29,809 nt of DNA from UBA11524 sp964383815 (lineage in GTDB: Bacteria; Bacillota; Clostridia; Christensenellales; Aristaeellaceae): the NCBI GenBank assembly GCA_964383815.1, contig CAYLIC010000027.1, positions 1 to 29,809 on the forward strand. Reading direction: 5' to 3'. The number at the start of each line of letters is the position of its first letter. Position 1 is the stretch's first letter. Positions 22,909 through 29,809 of the stretch are shown piece by piece. The notes under the pieces are model-generated. The model worked only from the letters and a program-made list of their open reading frames with translations, ran no database searches and was not told where the DNA came from. The translations under genes and the position numbers were made by a program.

Positions 22909-23937
22909 TTATACCTCCGATTCCGGAATCGAAAGGCTTCGCGCGCCCTGATTCATTTCGCAAAGGAATGCACGGCTAAGCCCGGCATGGGTACCGGCGA
23001 TGGCCATGGCAAGCCCCGTTTCCGGAACCTGCGCAATATACCGCGTCCTTTCCCCATCAAGCGAAATGCGGGAAGGGACAAACGCACCCTTGCCCGCGCA
23101 TTTGTAGATGCTTTCCTTCATCAGCCACTCTCTCAAAAAGGTCTGGGGCGGCGCATCCTCCGGCGGATTGGCTCCCGGATTGAGCAGGCGTGCGATTTTT
23201 TCCGGGTCCCGGCGTAAAAATGCCTGAATCTCCTCAATATCCACGCCCACCGGCGCATTTGAAACGGCAACCGCCGCCCAGTGCTCCGTATGCGAAATGG
23301 AGAAATAGCACTGGTCGCATGTCCACTTGCCGTTTTTGGCAATGGCAAAGCGAACATCGCACATTTTCTTTCCAAACGTGCGCAAAAGCGCATACTCCAG
23401 CAGGCGCCAGGCCGTGCGTTTCTGCCGGCGGAGTGCAGCATCGGTCACCCGTGCCATCTCCATTTCCCGCAGCTCAACGCTTGCCGGTTCGCCTTCCGCA
23501 TCGTCAACGGGCCGCAGGTATACATCCAGGATGGGTCTGTCCCGCCACCTGGACACAATCTGATCAGTCTGGCTGCAAACACTTTTGCCAAACACGCACC
23601 AGTTTGCAAAATGCTCGCAATTATTGTGCAGAATGTCATAGCCATTCTCACCAATGCGCGAGCGGGCCAGCGCAATGGTCTTGCGCCTCGGGTGCCGCCT
23701 CAGCTGCTCCGCCAGGTTCATCTCCGCCGTTTCAACCATGCCGCCAGCAGCAAACTCTGCCGCACTGCTGGCGAAAACGCGGATGTCCTCCTTCGGGTTT
23801 GCGGCGGTCAGATCCCGGCGTGGATGCCCAAACTGAATCACTTCCTGCTCGGACACAAACACGCCATAATGATCGATGGGCCCAACCTTGACGCGAATCA
23901 TGTCACCGGGCTTGCTGGTTTTAATCCGCCACTTCAT
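22909..23937 (-). CDS. Fusion of LRAT-type acyltransferase/phospholipase and 4'-phosphopantetheinyl transferase
   Basis: A 342-residue two-domain protein. Residues 1-130 are an LRAT-like (NlpC/P60-related) domain: 'GDMIRV', 'DHYGVF' with His23, a second His at 38 ('QFGHP'), and 'YDILHNNCEHFANWCVFG' with Cys107 in the NCEHF hallmark. In animal LRAT and PLAAT enzymes this Cys takes an acyl chain from phosphatidylcholine and passes it to an acceptor or to water. Residues about 190-325 are a Sfp-type phosphopantetheinyl transferase: 'FSISHTE' with His216, 'GVDIEE' with Asp233 and Glu235, and 'WLMKESIYKCAGKG' (271-284) with Glu275 and Lys279. It overlaps the carrier-protein gene by 4 bp (ATGA), so the transferase half probably activates that carrier and the carrier domain of the ligase. 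I do not recognise this fusion from described proteins. Confidence 0.88.
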   Translation of the reverse strand: MKWRIKTSKPGDMIRVKVGPIDHYGVFVSEQEVIQFGHPRRDLTAANPKEDIRVFASSAAEFAAGGMVETAEMNLAEQLRRHPRRKTIALARSRIGENGYDILHNNCEHFANWCVFGKSVCSQTDQIVSRWRDRPILDVYLRPVDDAEGEPASVELREMEMARVTDAALRRQKRTAWRLLEYALLRTFGKKMCDVRFAIAKNGKWTCDQCYFSISHTEHWAAVAVSNAPVGVDIEEIQAFLRRDPEKIARLLNPGANPPEDAPPQTFLREWLMKESIYKCAGKGAFVPSRISLDGERTRYIAQVPETGLAMAIAGTHAGLSRAFLCEMNQGARSLSIPESEV

Positions 23938-24191
23938 GCCAGCTGATCCTGGATGTAGGTCACCACATCGCCCACCGTCTGGAATCGGTCGCCGCCCACC
24001 TGATCAAAGCGAATGCCAAAATTCTCCTCAACGATGATGACCATGTAGAGCAGGCCTACAGAATTGAGTCCCAGGCCCTCAAGCAGGCGGGTTTCCTCCG
24101 TGGCGTCCGCAAGGCCGGCAGGCGCGGTATCATACATGGTCTGCATGATTTCCTTTAGCTTGGACAAAATGTCGCTGCGCGTCAGTTGCAT
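23934..24191 (-). CDS. Acyl carrier protein
   Basis: An 85-residue acidic four-helix carrier. Ser44 in 'GLGLNSVGLL' is the expected phosphopantetheine site; the usual D-S-L is N-S-V here, which marks it as a specialised carrier rather than the housekeeping AcpP. 'F.I.F.qv..d.f.TVGDVV.YI' is the usual helix III-IV region. It overlaps the ligase gene by 10 bp and the LRAT-phosphopantetheinyl transferase gene by 4 bp. GTGAGG lies 8 bases before the ATG. It probably carries acyl groups loaded by the upstream ligase and used by the acyltransferase of the operon. Confidence 0.92.
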   Translation of the reverse strand: MQLTRSDILSKLKEIMQTMYDTAPAGLADATEETRLLEGLGLNSVGLLYMVIIVEENFGIRFDQVGGDRFQTVGDVVTYIQDQLA

Positions 24192-25687
24192 TTATGATAC
24201 CTCACAATCTTCATGCTGGGCGTTCTTTCAAAGTCTGAGGTGCGAATCGTTATGCGGGAAACCCGTGCAAACGGCGGCAGCTTGGCATTAACCTCCTGCA
24301 GCTTTTGCATGATATACTCGCCCGGATTGCTGATTCCGTTCAGTTCAAACTGGCGCGGCACAACCTCCAGGGCCAGGATTCTCCCGCCGTCCTCGCCGTA
24401 ATCCTCAAACACCTGGGAATCCTGTACCACGTCAAGCTCGTTGAACATCGTTTCCAGCTCCGCCGGAGAGATGTTTTCACCCGTAGGCAGAACGATAATT
24501 TCCTTCGTGCGTCCGGTAATGTAGAGGAAGCCTTCCTCGTCCATGCGAACCAGGTCGCCCGTGCGGAACCATCCATCGGTATATGCCGATGCATTCTCCT
24601 CCGGCTCGTTCACATAGCCCAGCATGATGTTATTGCCGCGCAGCCACAGCTCGCCGTTTTCGATTCGCAGCTCCTGATTCGGATAGGGAATGCCAACGGA
24701 TGTGGGCTTTTTCATCGCCTCCGGGTTGCCCGAAACCAGGTTTGCCGATTCCGTCAGGCCATAGCCCGGGCACAGGGTCACGCCGCGCTCGGCATATGCG
24801 TTCACCAGGTATGGCGGCACAACTGCCGCACCGCAGATGATGTACTTCAGCTTTCCGCCCAGCATGTTGCGGTTCATCTGCCGGCAGAAGCGGAGCATCA
24901 TTTCCGCCAGCGCCGGAACAACCACCAGGATTGTCGGCTCAAAGGTCATGGCAATGCGGAAAAGGTCGTTCATGTTTTCGCAGATGAACATTTCGCTGCC
25001 GGTAAACAGCGATGCCATCATGTTTCGCACAAATCCAAACACATGGGTCAGCGGCAGGAGCAGCAGATACCGCTGCCGGAACACATCTTCATAGCCATAG
25101 CAGCTGTTCAGAATGCCCTGCATAATGTTTGCCTGGCTCAGCAGGGCACCCTTGCTGCGGCCGGTTGTGCCGCCGGTCAGGAGAATTGCACATTCGTCCT
25201 GGGCGCCCGCCGCCTGCATGGGTGCAGCGTGCTCCCTGGCAATTTCTATCGCGATTCGCGGTTGTGCATCCATCAGCGCCGTGCGGGATTCCAGCCTGGG
25301 ATCGAACAGAATGCCCTTTACGCCGAATTTCATGCTCAGGCCATACACCGCGCGCTCGTCCAGGTGCGCCGGCAGTGCCGCCATGCACATGCCCGAGGTC
25401 ATAATCGCCAGGCTGCCCACAACAAACCCATAGCCGTTGGGCGCAAGCAGGGATACGCGATCTCCCTTTTTCAGGCCTGCCGCCGCCAGCGCCGCGCGGA
25501 CGTGCGCCACATGCCTTTCCACCTCGGCATAGGTATACGCGCCCTCAGCCGTCCGGATTGCAGGCATATCGCCATATTCCGCAACGCTGTGGGCCCACAT
25601 GGCTGAAATGGACTCAAAGGGCGTCAGCTTTGCAAAAACTTCCTCGCTGCAATACTTGCGGAACACCTCGGCTGTTGTACGAATCAT
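24182..25687 (-). CDS. AMP-dependent acyl-CoA/acyl-ACP ligase
   Basis: A 501-residue member of the ANL adenylating superfamily. Visible motifs are the P-loop 'TGGTTGRSKG' (171-180), 'PGYGLTES' (307-314), 'DGWFRTGDL' (371-379, Asp378 for ribose), 'GRTKEII' (Arg393) and the late catalytic Lys493 in 'TPSMKI'. It activates a carboxylic acid as acyl-AMP and transfers it to a thiol; because the free carrier gene overlaps its 3' end, an acyl-ACP synthetase role is likely. Chain length is unknown. The ATG at 25687 with AAAGGGG 9 bases upstream is preferred over a TTG 27 bases earlier. It lies 58 bp downstream of the tandem acyltransferase gene. Confidence 0.9.
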   Translation of the reverse strand: MIRTTAEVFRKYCSEEVFAKLTPFESISAMWAHSVAEYGDMPAIRTAEGAYTYAEVERHVAHVRAALAAAGLKKGDRVSLLAPNGYGFVVGSLAIMTSGMCMAALPAHLDERAVYGLSMKFGVKGILFDPRLESRTALMDAQPRIAIEIAREHAAPMQAAGAQDECAILLTGGTTGRSKGALLSQANIMQGILNSCYGYEDVFRQRYLLLLPLTHVFGFVRNMMASLFTGSEMFICENMNDLFRIAMTFEPTILVVVPALAEMMLRFCRQMNRNMLGGKLKYIICGAAVVPPYLVNAYAERGVTLCPGYGLTESANLVSGNPEAMKKPTSVGIPYPNQELRIENGELWLRGNNIMLGYVNEPEENASAYTDGWFRTGDLVRMDEEGFLYITGRTKEIIVLPTGENISPAELETMFNELDVVQDSQVFEDYGEDGGRILALEVVPRQFELNGISNPGEYIMQKLQEVNAKLPPFARVSRITIRTSDFERTPSMKIVRYHKCN

Positions 25688-25745
25688 TCCTTCGTTCCCC
25701 TTTCCGTTAATCAACTATCCTTCTGCAAGCCGGCATGCAGGAAGG

Positions 25746-27029
25746 TCACTCGCTTCTCCCCGAATCCTCCACGCAGCATGCCCGGAGCTCGCGCATGCTT
25801 TCGGATACCCGGGCGGTAACGGACTGTATCTCGCCCATCGTTGGCATTGCGCCCTGTGCATGAATCGCAATGGGGCTGCCAATGGCAATGCGCAAGCGGT
25901 GGTACCATTTCTGCGGCGTCTGCATATAGACCGGGATAATCGGGCAGCCGCCCTGTGCCGCCATCAGCACCATGCCGGAGTGCATTGCGCCAACGCCCGC
26001 CGTGGCATCCGTCAGCACATGTCCTTCCGGGAAGATTGCCACAACCTCGCGGTTTTTCAGCGCTGCATTCACATTGCGAAAGGTCTGCATGCCCAGCCGC
26101 TGGCGGTCAATCGGTATGCACCGGAACACCTTGCCAAACAGCCAGCCCTTGAACCGGCCTTCGAACAATTCCAGCGTAGCCACAAACCGAAACCGCCGGT
26201 AGAACACGCTCAGCATCAGCGCAATGGGATCGTAAAAGCTGTTGTGATTGCCCACAACCAGCGCCGCGCCGCGGATGAAGCGGGATTCTTTCGCAACCCG
26301 CACCCACCTGGGGCGCAGCCAGACCAGCACGGGAATCGCCGCGGTAACCTTCACAAAATCGTACAGGAGGTGCCAGAAAAGCTGAAGCAGCTTGCCGGGC
26401 TGCTGCTCCTTGTCCATCACTGCACGCAGCGCATACGTCTTTTGCCGGAGCGCATCGGTGATTGCGTTCAGGTTTTCCCGGGCGGATTTTGCCGGGTCGT
26501 GCATAGCGCACACGTCGATTGGCTTGCCAACAACCACCCTCGCCCGTCCCCTGCCGAAATAGTTGCCATCCGTATACACCGGAATAACCGGCACCCCGGC
26601 GCTCAGCGCCAGGTATGCAACGCCTGTCTTGAAGGGCAGCGGCGGCCTTTCGCCCTTCCGGGGCAGCCGCCCTTCCGGAAAGGCTGCAACAACGCCTCCC
26701 TTTTTCAGAATCCGCTCGGATTCTGCCATGCAGCTCATATCGCTGAAGCTGCGGTCAACGCGAATCGCCCCCAGGCATTTGAGAAGGACGCGCATGAACG
26801 GCCGGTCAAACTGTATCTCCGCCGCCTGGCAGTGCAGCGTGCGCGTGAAGAACAGGAAAATCAGCATGGCGTAATCCATAACGCCCGTGTGGTTTGAAAT
26901 CACAATCGCCGGCCCCTTGATGTGCCGTCCCTGCGCATCCGCATCCTCATAGCAGACCTTCGTCCGGAAAACCAGCTTCTGCGCAAGGTATCCCGTTATT
27001 TTGACAAACCAGTTGAAAATGCCAGTCAC
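25746..27029 (-). CDS. Tandem PlsC-type acyltransferase
   Basis: A 427-residue protein made of two 1-acylglycerol-3-phosphate acyltransferase domains; usual PlsC proteins have one, of about 200-250 residues. Domain 1 has 'NHTGVMD' (His47, Asp52) and 'FPEG' at 117-120. Domain 2 has 'NHNSFYD' (His262, Asp267) and 'FPEG' at 333-336. Both catalytic HX4D pairs are intact, so both halves may be active, perhaps on different positions or acceptors. The start is GTG at 27029, overlapping the stop of the preceding ligase gene by 4 bp (GTGA), which implies coupled translation. It should move acyl groups from acyl-ACP or acyl-CoA onto lysophospholipid or a related glycerol acceptor at the membrane. Confidence 0.9.
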   Translation of the reverse strand: MTGIFNWFVKITGYLAQKLVFRTKVCYEDADAQGRHIKGPAIVISNHTGVMDYAMLIFLFFTRTLHCQAAEIQFDRPFMRVLLKCLGAIRVDRSFSDMSCMAESERILKKGGVVAAFPEGRLPRKGERPPLPFKTGVAYLALSAGVPVIPVYTDGNYFGRGRARVVVGKPIDVCAMHDPAKSARENLNAITDALRQKTYALRAVMDKEQQPGKLLQLFWHLLYDFVKVTAAIPVLVWLRPRWVRVAKESRFIRGAALVVGNHNSFYDPIALMLSVFYRRFRFVATLELFEGRFKGWLFGKVFRCIPIDRQRLGMQTFRNVNAALKNREVVAIFPEGHVLTDATAGVGAMHSGMVLMAAQGGCPIIPVYMQTPQKWYHRLRIAIGSPIAIHAQGAMPTMGEIQSVTARVSESMRELRACCVEDSGRSE

Positions 27030-28963
27030 GCCTTCAGTCTCTCCTCAATCAGCATGCAAATCTCCCTTGCTGTGGAGCGCTTTTCCGCCTCCCCATAGAG
27101 ATCAGCATCGAATTCATCCCGCACCTTTCCGATCAGCACATAGTAATCGATGCTCGTTCCGCCGTAATCCAGAAAGAAATCACCCTCCGCGCTGATTTCA
27201 CCTTCGGGCTTGTCCAGGGTTTCCGCCACGAGCTGAACAACGCGCTCCTCCAGCATCGTCCGCGCCTCTTCGCCGCCCCGGTTGCCAACCTGTGCAGGAT
27301 GAAGCCGGCCTTCCTGATAATTCCCCGACAGGCGCTTCCTGTTGACCTTTATCTCCTGCGGAAGCATCAGCGCATCCGTCACAAACTCGATTCGACCAAT
27401 CTGCCCGCTCAGGCGGTTTGCCTCCAGCTGCCGCTGAACCTTCTCCCGGAGAGCACAGAGCCGCTCTGGCGACATGTACCGCTTCACCGATACGACCAGC
27501 ACCGGTATCACGCGGTTGTCCTCCCGGGCCGAAATCAGGCAGAAGCCCTGCGATTCCGGCAAATCCAGCATCTGCTCCACCATGTCGGGATTCAGGTTTT
27601 CACCCGTTGGCGAAACGATGACATCATCCATGCGCCCCAGTGCGAAATAGTGACCATCCTCCACGCGAACAAGGTCCCTGGTGCAAATTGTGCGGTTTGC
27701 AATCTCCCTTCGCACGCCATTCTCAATGATGGCGCTGGCAACGGAATCGCCACACACCTCCAGCTCGCCGCTTTCCAGCCTTGTATACTGCACCGAGCTC
27801 ATCGCCCGGCCAATGGAGCCGCTGTTCAGCATGCGCTTTTTTTCTGACAGCTCCACCGATGTAATGCCGATTTCCGTCATGCCATAGCCGTTGGCAAGGT
27901 GGTAGCCAATCCCATTGAAAAACGCCAGCGTTTCCGCCCGGATGGCGCTGCCGCCAGTGATGCAGAACTGAATGCTCTCACCGAACATGTTCTCCCGCAC
28001 CTGGCGGAACGCTGCCTGCGTAAACAGCCTGCCGATTACCGGTGCATCACCCCACTTTTCCGCCAGGCGCATGCCCTTTTCAAATTTGCGCAGGGTCTTT
28101 TCGCCCCGGGCGCGAATCGTCTTCATAGCGCTGCGGTAGACCGTATCCCAGAACATGGGCACAGCAAAGATGTGCGTTACCTTGTGCTTGCGCACGGTGT
28201 TCAGCACGGTATCGGGGTTCATGTTGGGCAGGTATACAAACGTTCTGGAGAAGAACCCAAACCAGAAGTACACCGCAAACAGCCCGAATACATGGTAGAG
28301 CGGCAGCAGCATAAGCTGCTTCAGGCTGCCCTCGCAATGCCTTTGCATGCGCTTGTTTTCCCGCAGCACACCCGCCGCAGCCGAAACCTGGGAGAAGATT
28401 TCCTTTGCCGTGTACGCACAGATTTTCACGCTGCCGGACGTTCCTGAGGACAGCAGCAGAATCTCTCCGCCGCACGCCATGCACTGCATTTGCAGATCTG
28501 CCCCGGTAATCTCCCGCGCCTGAATCGTACACCCCGGAAACACCTTTCCATCTGAAACAACAGCCGCAGCGTGCACCATGTCCAGCGCCTCTGCCAGCAT
28601 GGCATCGCTCATCCGCAGGTTCAGCAAAAGCGGCCTGCAGCCGCAAAGGAGAATACACCAGAATATTTCAATCCAGTCCAGCGAGTTTTCCATATACAGC
28701 CCGATGGCCTGATTGCGCCCGATTCCGCAGGCCCGGAGCTTCTCCGAAAGGGTCGCCGCCCGGCGCAGAATGCTGTCCTTGCACTGGCCATAGGTTGTCG
28801 TATAAATGCTGAAGCCGTCATTTGTTTCCCAAAGAACTTCATCCCGCTCGGAGAACATCATCTGGAACAGGTTGTCAAAATTCTGCTCAGTCCTGCGGGC
28901 TTTTTCCAGTTTGGCGCTGATGTATTGATCAACATTGCCTGCCTCGAATATCGCGCTTGGCAT
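27026..28963 (-). CDS. AMP-dependent acyl ligase fused to a C-terminal carrier domain
   Basis: A 645-residue, two-part protein. Residues 1 to about 555 are an ANL adenylating enzyme: P-loop 'SSGTSGSVK' (172-180), 'NGYGMTEIG' (358-366), Asp430 in 'CTRDLV', Arg444 in 'GRMDDVI', and Lys539 near the C-terminal 'EIKVNRKRL'. Residues about 570-645 are a carrier domain with Ser604 in 'YGGTSIDYYVL', a pattern closer to peptidyl/hybrid carriers than to AcpP. The enzyme can load its own carrier. No condensation, ketosynthase or thioesterase domain is present, so this is not a normal NRPS or PKS module. The ATG at 28963 is chosen because AGGGAAG lies 6 bases upstream; the frame begins earlier without a ribosome site. 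It is the first gene of the operon. Confidence 0.88.
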   Translation of the reverse strand: MPSAIFEAGNVDQYISAKLEKARRTEQNFDNLFQMMFSERDEVLWETNDGFSIYTTTYGQCKDSILRRAATLSEKLRACGIGRNQAIGLYMENSLDWIEIFWCILLCGCRPLLLNLRMSDAMLAEALDMVHAAAVVSDGKVFPGCTIQAREITGADLQMQCMACGGEILLLSSGTSGSVKICAYTAKEIFSQVSAAAGVLRENKRMQRHCEGSLKQLMLLPLYHVFGLFAVYFWFGFFSRTFVYLPNMNPDTVLNTVRKHKVTHIFAVPMFWDTVYRSAMKTIRARGEKTLRKFEKGMRLAEKWGDAPVIGRLFTQAAFRQVRENMFGESIQFCITGGSAIRAETLAFFNGIGYHLANGYGMTEIGITSVELSEKKRMLNSGSIGRAMSSVQYTRLESGELEVCGDSVASAIIENGVRREIANRTICTRDLVRVEDGHYFALGRMDDVIVSPTGENLNPDMVEQMLDLPESQGFCLISAREDNRVIPVLVVSVKRYMSPERLCALREKVQRQLEANRLSGQIGRIEFVTDALMLPQEIKVNRKRLSGNYQEGRLHPAQVGNRGGEEARTMLEERVVQLVAETLDKPEGEISAEGDFFLDYGGTSIDYYVLIGKVRDEFDADLYGEAEKRSTAREICMLIEERLKA

Positions 28964-29063
28964 TGGTATCTTCCCTTTCATCGGAATATGTTCGCTGTTT
29001 ACAGCGGTACACAGTCTTTCCACCGATATACGCGCCAAACAAATCAATGCAACCGGGAATGCG

Positions 29064-29090
29064 TTTTTGCCGTGAAGCTCACTGCAAAAA
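29064..29090. promoter_or_regulatory. 27-bp dyad, probable operator of the lipid operon
   Basis: TTTTTGC, one mismatch, GTGA, a 3-base centre, TCAC, one mismatch, GCAAAAA: 11 of 12 positions match in each arm. It lies about 30-60 bases downstream of the predicted start of transcription and about 100 bases before the first gene. The binding protein is not encoded in the operon. It could also fold in RNA. Confidence 0.65.
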
Positions 29091-29128
29091 ACAAATCTTT
29101 CTACAAATATCTATATCATCCAGCAAAA

Positions 29129-29157
29129 ATTTTATCACCGCCTGCATATATTGTCAA
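29129..29157 (-). promoter_or_regulatory. Promoter of the lipid operon
   Basis: On the minus strand TTGACA (29157-29152) and TAAAAT (29134-29129) are separated by exactly 17 bases. The start codon is about 160 bases downstream, leaving a long leader that holds the dyad. The 321-bp gap between 28964 and 29284 contains this promoter and the dyad; no separate promoter for the plus-strand gene stands out. Confidence 0.85.
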
Positions 29158-29284
29158 GTCTGCACTTGCTGCAGGCAGGAAGGCGCCGGCCTTATCTTTT
29201 GCAAATTCTTTCAGCTGTCCGGTGCAGGAAATGAAGCGCCTGTGTCGAATTCTACAGGCAAATGAAAACCGAGGAGGTGCCCCT

Positions 29285-29704
29285 ATGGCAAAGGCTGATG
29301 TGGGCGAAGGACGTTTTTCCCTGCTGATTTACGGTGACGGGCTGCCCATGGCGCAGGTGGAGCAGCAGCTGGCGCTTTCCGCCACCCGCACCCTGCACAA
29401 GGGCGACCTGGTGAACCAGCTGCCCCCCATTGCCGCTGAAACGGATGAGTGGATTTACACCATTCCCCTTTTGTCCCCCAAGGTGGAGGATGCAGGCCTG
29501 AGCCAGCTGCTGAGCCACCTGCTGCGGCACCGCGATGCCCTGGGGCAGCTGCAGGCCCACTACACCGTGGAGCTGCGGATGAGCGTCCAGTCCGACTATG
29601 CGCAGATGGCCTATGCCCTCATGCCTGAAACCCTGACCAAGCTGGCGGAGCTGGCGCTGCCCCTGTCCGTTTCCAGCCTGAGCTGGGGTGAGGTGGACGT
29701 TTAA
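29285..29704 (+). CDS. DUF4279-family protein
   Basis: A 139-residue cytoplasmic protein. The pattern 'RFSLLIYGDGL', 'TLHKGD', 'DEWIYTIPL' and a run of short helices ('LSQLLSHLLRHRDALGQL') followed by beta strands matches the DUF4279 family, small proteins of unknown function that sometimes lie in immunity-like contexts. GAGGAGG precedes the ATG at 29285 with good spacing; the frame stays open upstream only by chance. It is divergent from the lipid operon and shares its intergenic region, but no functional link is evident. Confidence 0.75.
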   Translation: MAKADVGEGRFSLLIYGDGLPMAQVEQQLALSATRTLHKGDLVNQLPPIAAETDEWIYTIPLLSPKVEDAGLSQLLSHLLRHRDALGQLQAHYTVELRMSVQSDYAQMAYALMPETLTKLAELALPLSVSSLSWGEVDV

Positions 29705-29724
29705 CCCTTCCGGCACCATAACAA

Positions 29725-29751
29725 CAGGCCCACCGCCATGCGATGGGCCTG
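29725..29751. terminator. Hairpin after the DUF4279 gene
   Basis: CAGGCCCA pairs perfectly with TGGGCCTG (8 bp). No T run follows on the plus strand; TTGTTAT follows on the minus strand. It may terminate both directions weakly. Confidence 0.45.
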
Positions 29752-29755
29752 AGCC

Positions 29756-29797
29756 TGTCAAAAAACCTCCGGGAGGTGTCGGAGGGCCCGCAGGCCC
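29756..29797 (-). repeat. Dispersed ~42-bp repeat, copy 2, with terminator-like hairpin
   Basis: Reverse-complement relative of the element at 15245-15285. On the minus strand ACCTC pairs with GAGGT around three bases and six T follow, a short terminator for a gene beyond the right edge. A second palindromic part, GAGGGCC/GGCCCTC (29782-29799), lies next to it. Confidence 0.7.
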
Positions 29798-29809
29798 TCT
29801 GACTGTATT

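Noticed and set aside
22909..23937. N-terminal half of the fusion as a cell-wall NlpC/P60 peptidase
   Set aside because: There is no signal peptide, and the NCEHF box with flanking pattern fits LRAT better; the wall-peptidase reading is kept only as a remote alternative.
22909..29047. A nonribosomal peptide or polyketide cluster, suggested by adenylating enzymes, carriers and a phosphopantetheinyl transferase
   Set aside because: No condensation, ketosynthase, acyltransferase (malonyl) or thioesterase modules are present, while PlsC, FakA and FakB point to lipid metabolism.
15331..29809. A transposon or integrative element carrying the lipid operon
   Set aside because: No transposase, integrase or target-site duplication is visible; the flanking repeats alone do not prove mobility.

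Overview
The window looks like chromosomal DNA of a GC-rich member of the Clostridia (Firmicutes). The support is strong AGGAGG-type ribosome binding sites with some GTG and TTG starts, consensus TTGACA/TATAAT promoters, a sugar ABC importer of the LplABC type, a FakA/FakB pair, and a heterodimeric ABC exporter. A Christensenellales or Aristaeella-like relative is a guess only. There are no rRNA, tRNA, CRISPR, transposase or phage genes. The long antisense open frames that overlap most genes are by-products of GC-biased codon use.

Left part (1-5 kb): five GCACCC repeats and two hairpin terminators at the edge; a secreted protein of unknown function; a MerR regulator of the AdhR type; and a divergent flavoprotein. 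The flavoprotein's promoter has the 19-bp spacer typical of MerR-activated promoters.

Sugar region (3.2-11.3 kb, minus strand): one operon reads lacI-type repressor, intracellular GH-A glycosidase, large permease, second permease, solute-binding protein. It starts from a consensus promoter with a perfect 16-bp LacI-type palindrome in the leader and a second one 155 bp away. The large permease carries about 550 extra N-terminal residues that look like three copies of a four-helix membrane unit.

Exporter (11.5-15.2 kb, plus strand): two overlapping genes encode the halves of a heterodimeric ABC exporter with complementary degenerate ATP sites.

Lipid region (15.3-29.2 kb, minus strand): the most interesting part. 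Twelve tightly packed genes, many overlapping by 4-10 nt, follow one consensus promoter and a 27-bp dyad. In order they encode: an AMP-dependent acyl ligase fused to a carrier domain; a tandem PlsC acyltransferase; a second AMP-dependent ligase; a free acyl carrier protein; a fusion of an LRAT-type acyltransferase/phospholipase with a 4'-phosphopantetheinyl transferase; an alpha/beta hydrolase; a FakB/DegV fatty-acid-binding protein; an MFS_2 transporter; a FakA/DAK2 kinase; an alpha/beta hydrolase with a cysteine nucleophile; another alpha/beta hydrolase; and a small zinc-ribbon membrane protein. Together they could take in or release fatty acids and lysolipids, activate them by both acyl-phosphate and acyl-ACP routes on dedicated carriers, and re-esterify them. 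This resembles an expanded, split version of the LplT-Aas lysophospholipid salvage system joined to FakAB. I do not know a described system with this composition. A roughly 42-bp repeat lies on each side of the operon in opposite orientation. A DUF4279-family gene is divergent at the right edge.
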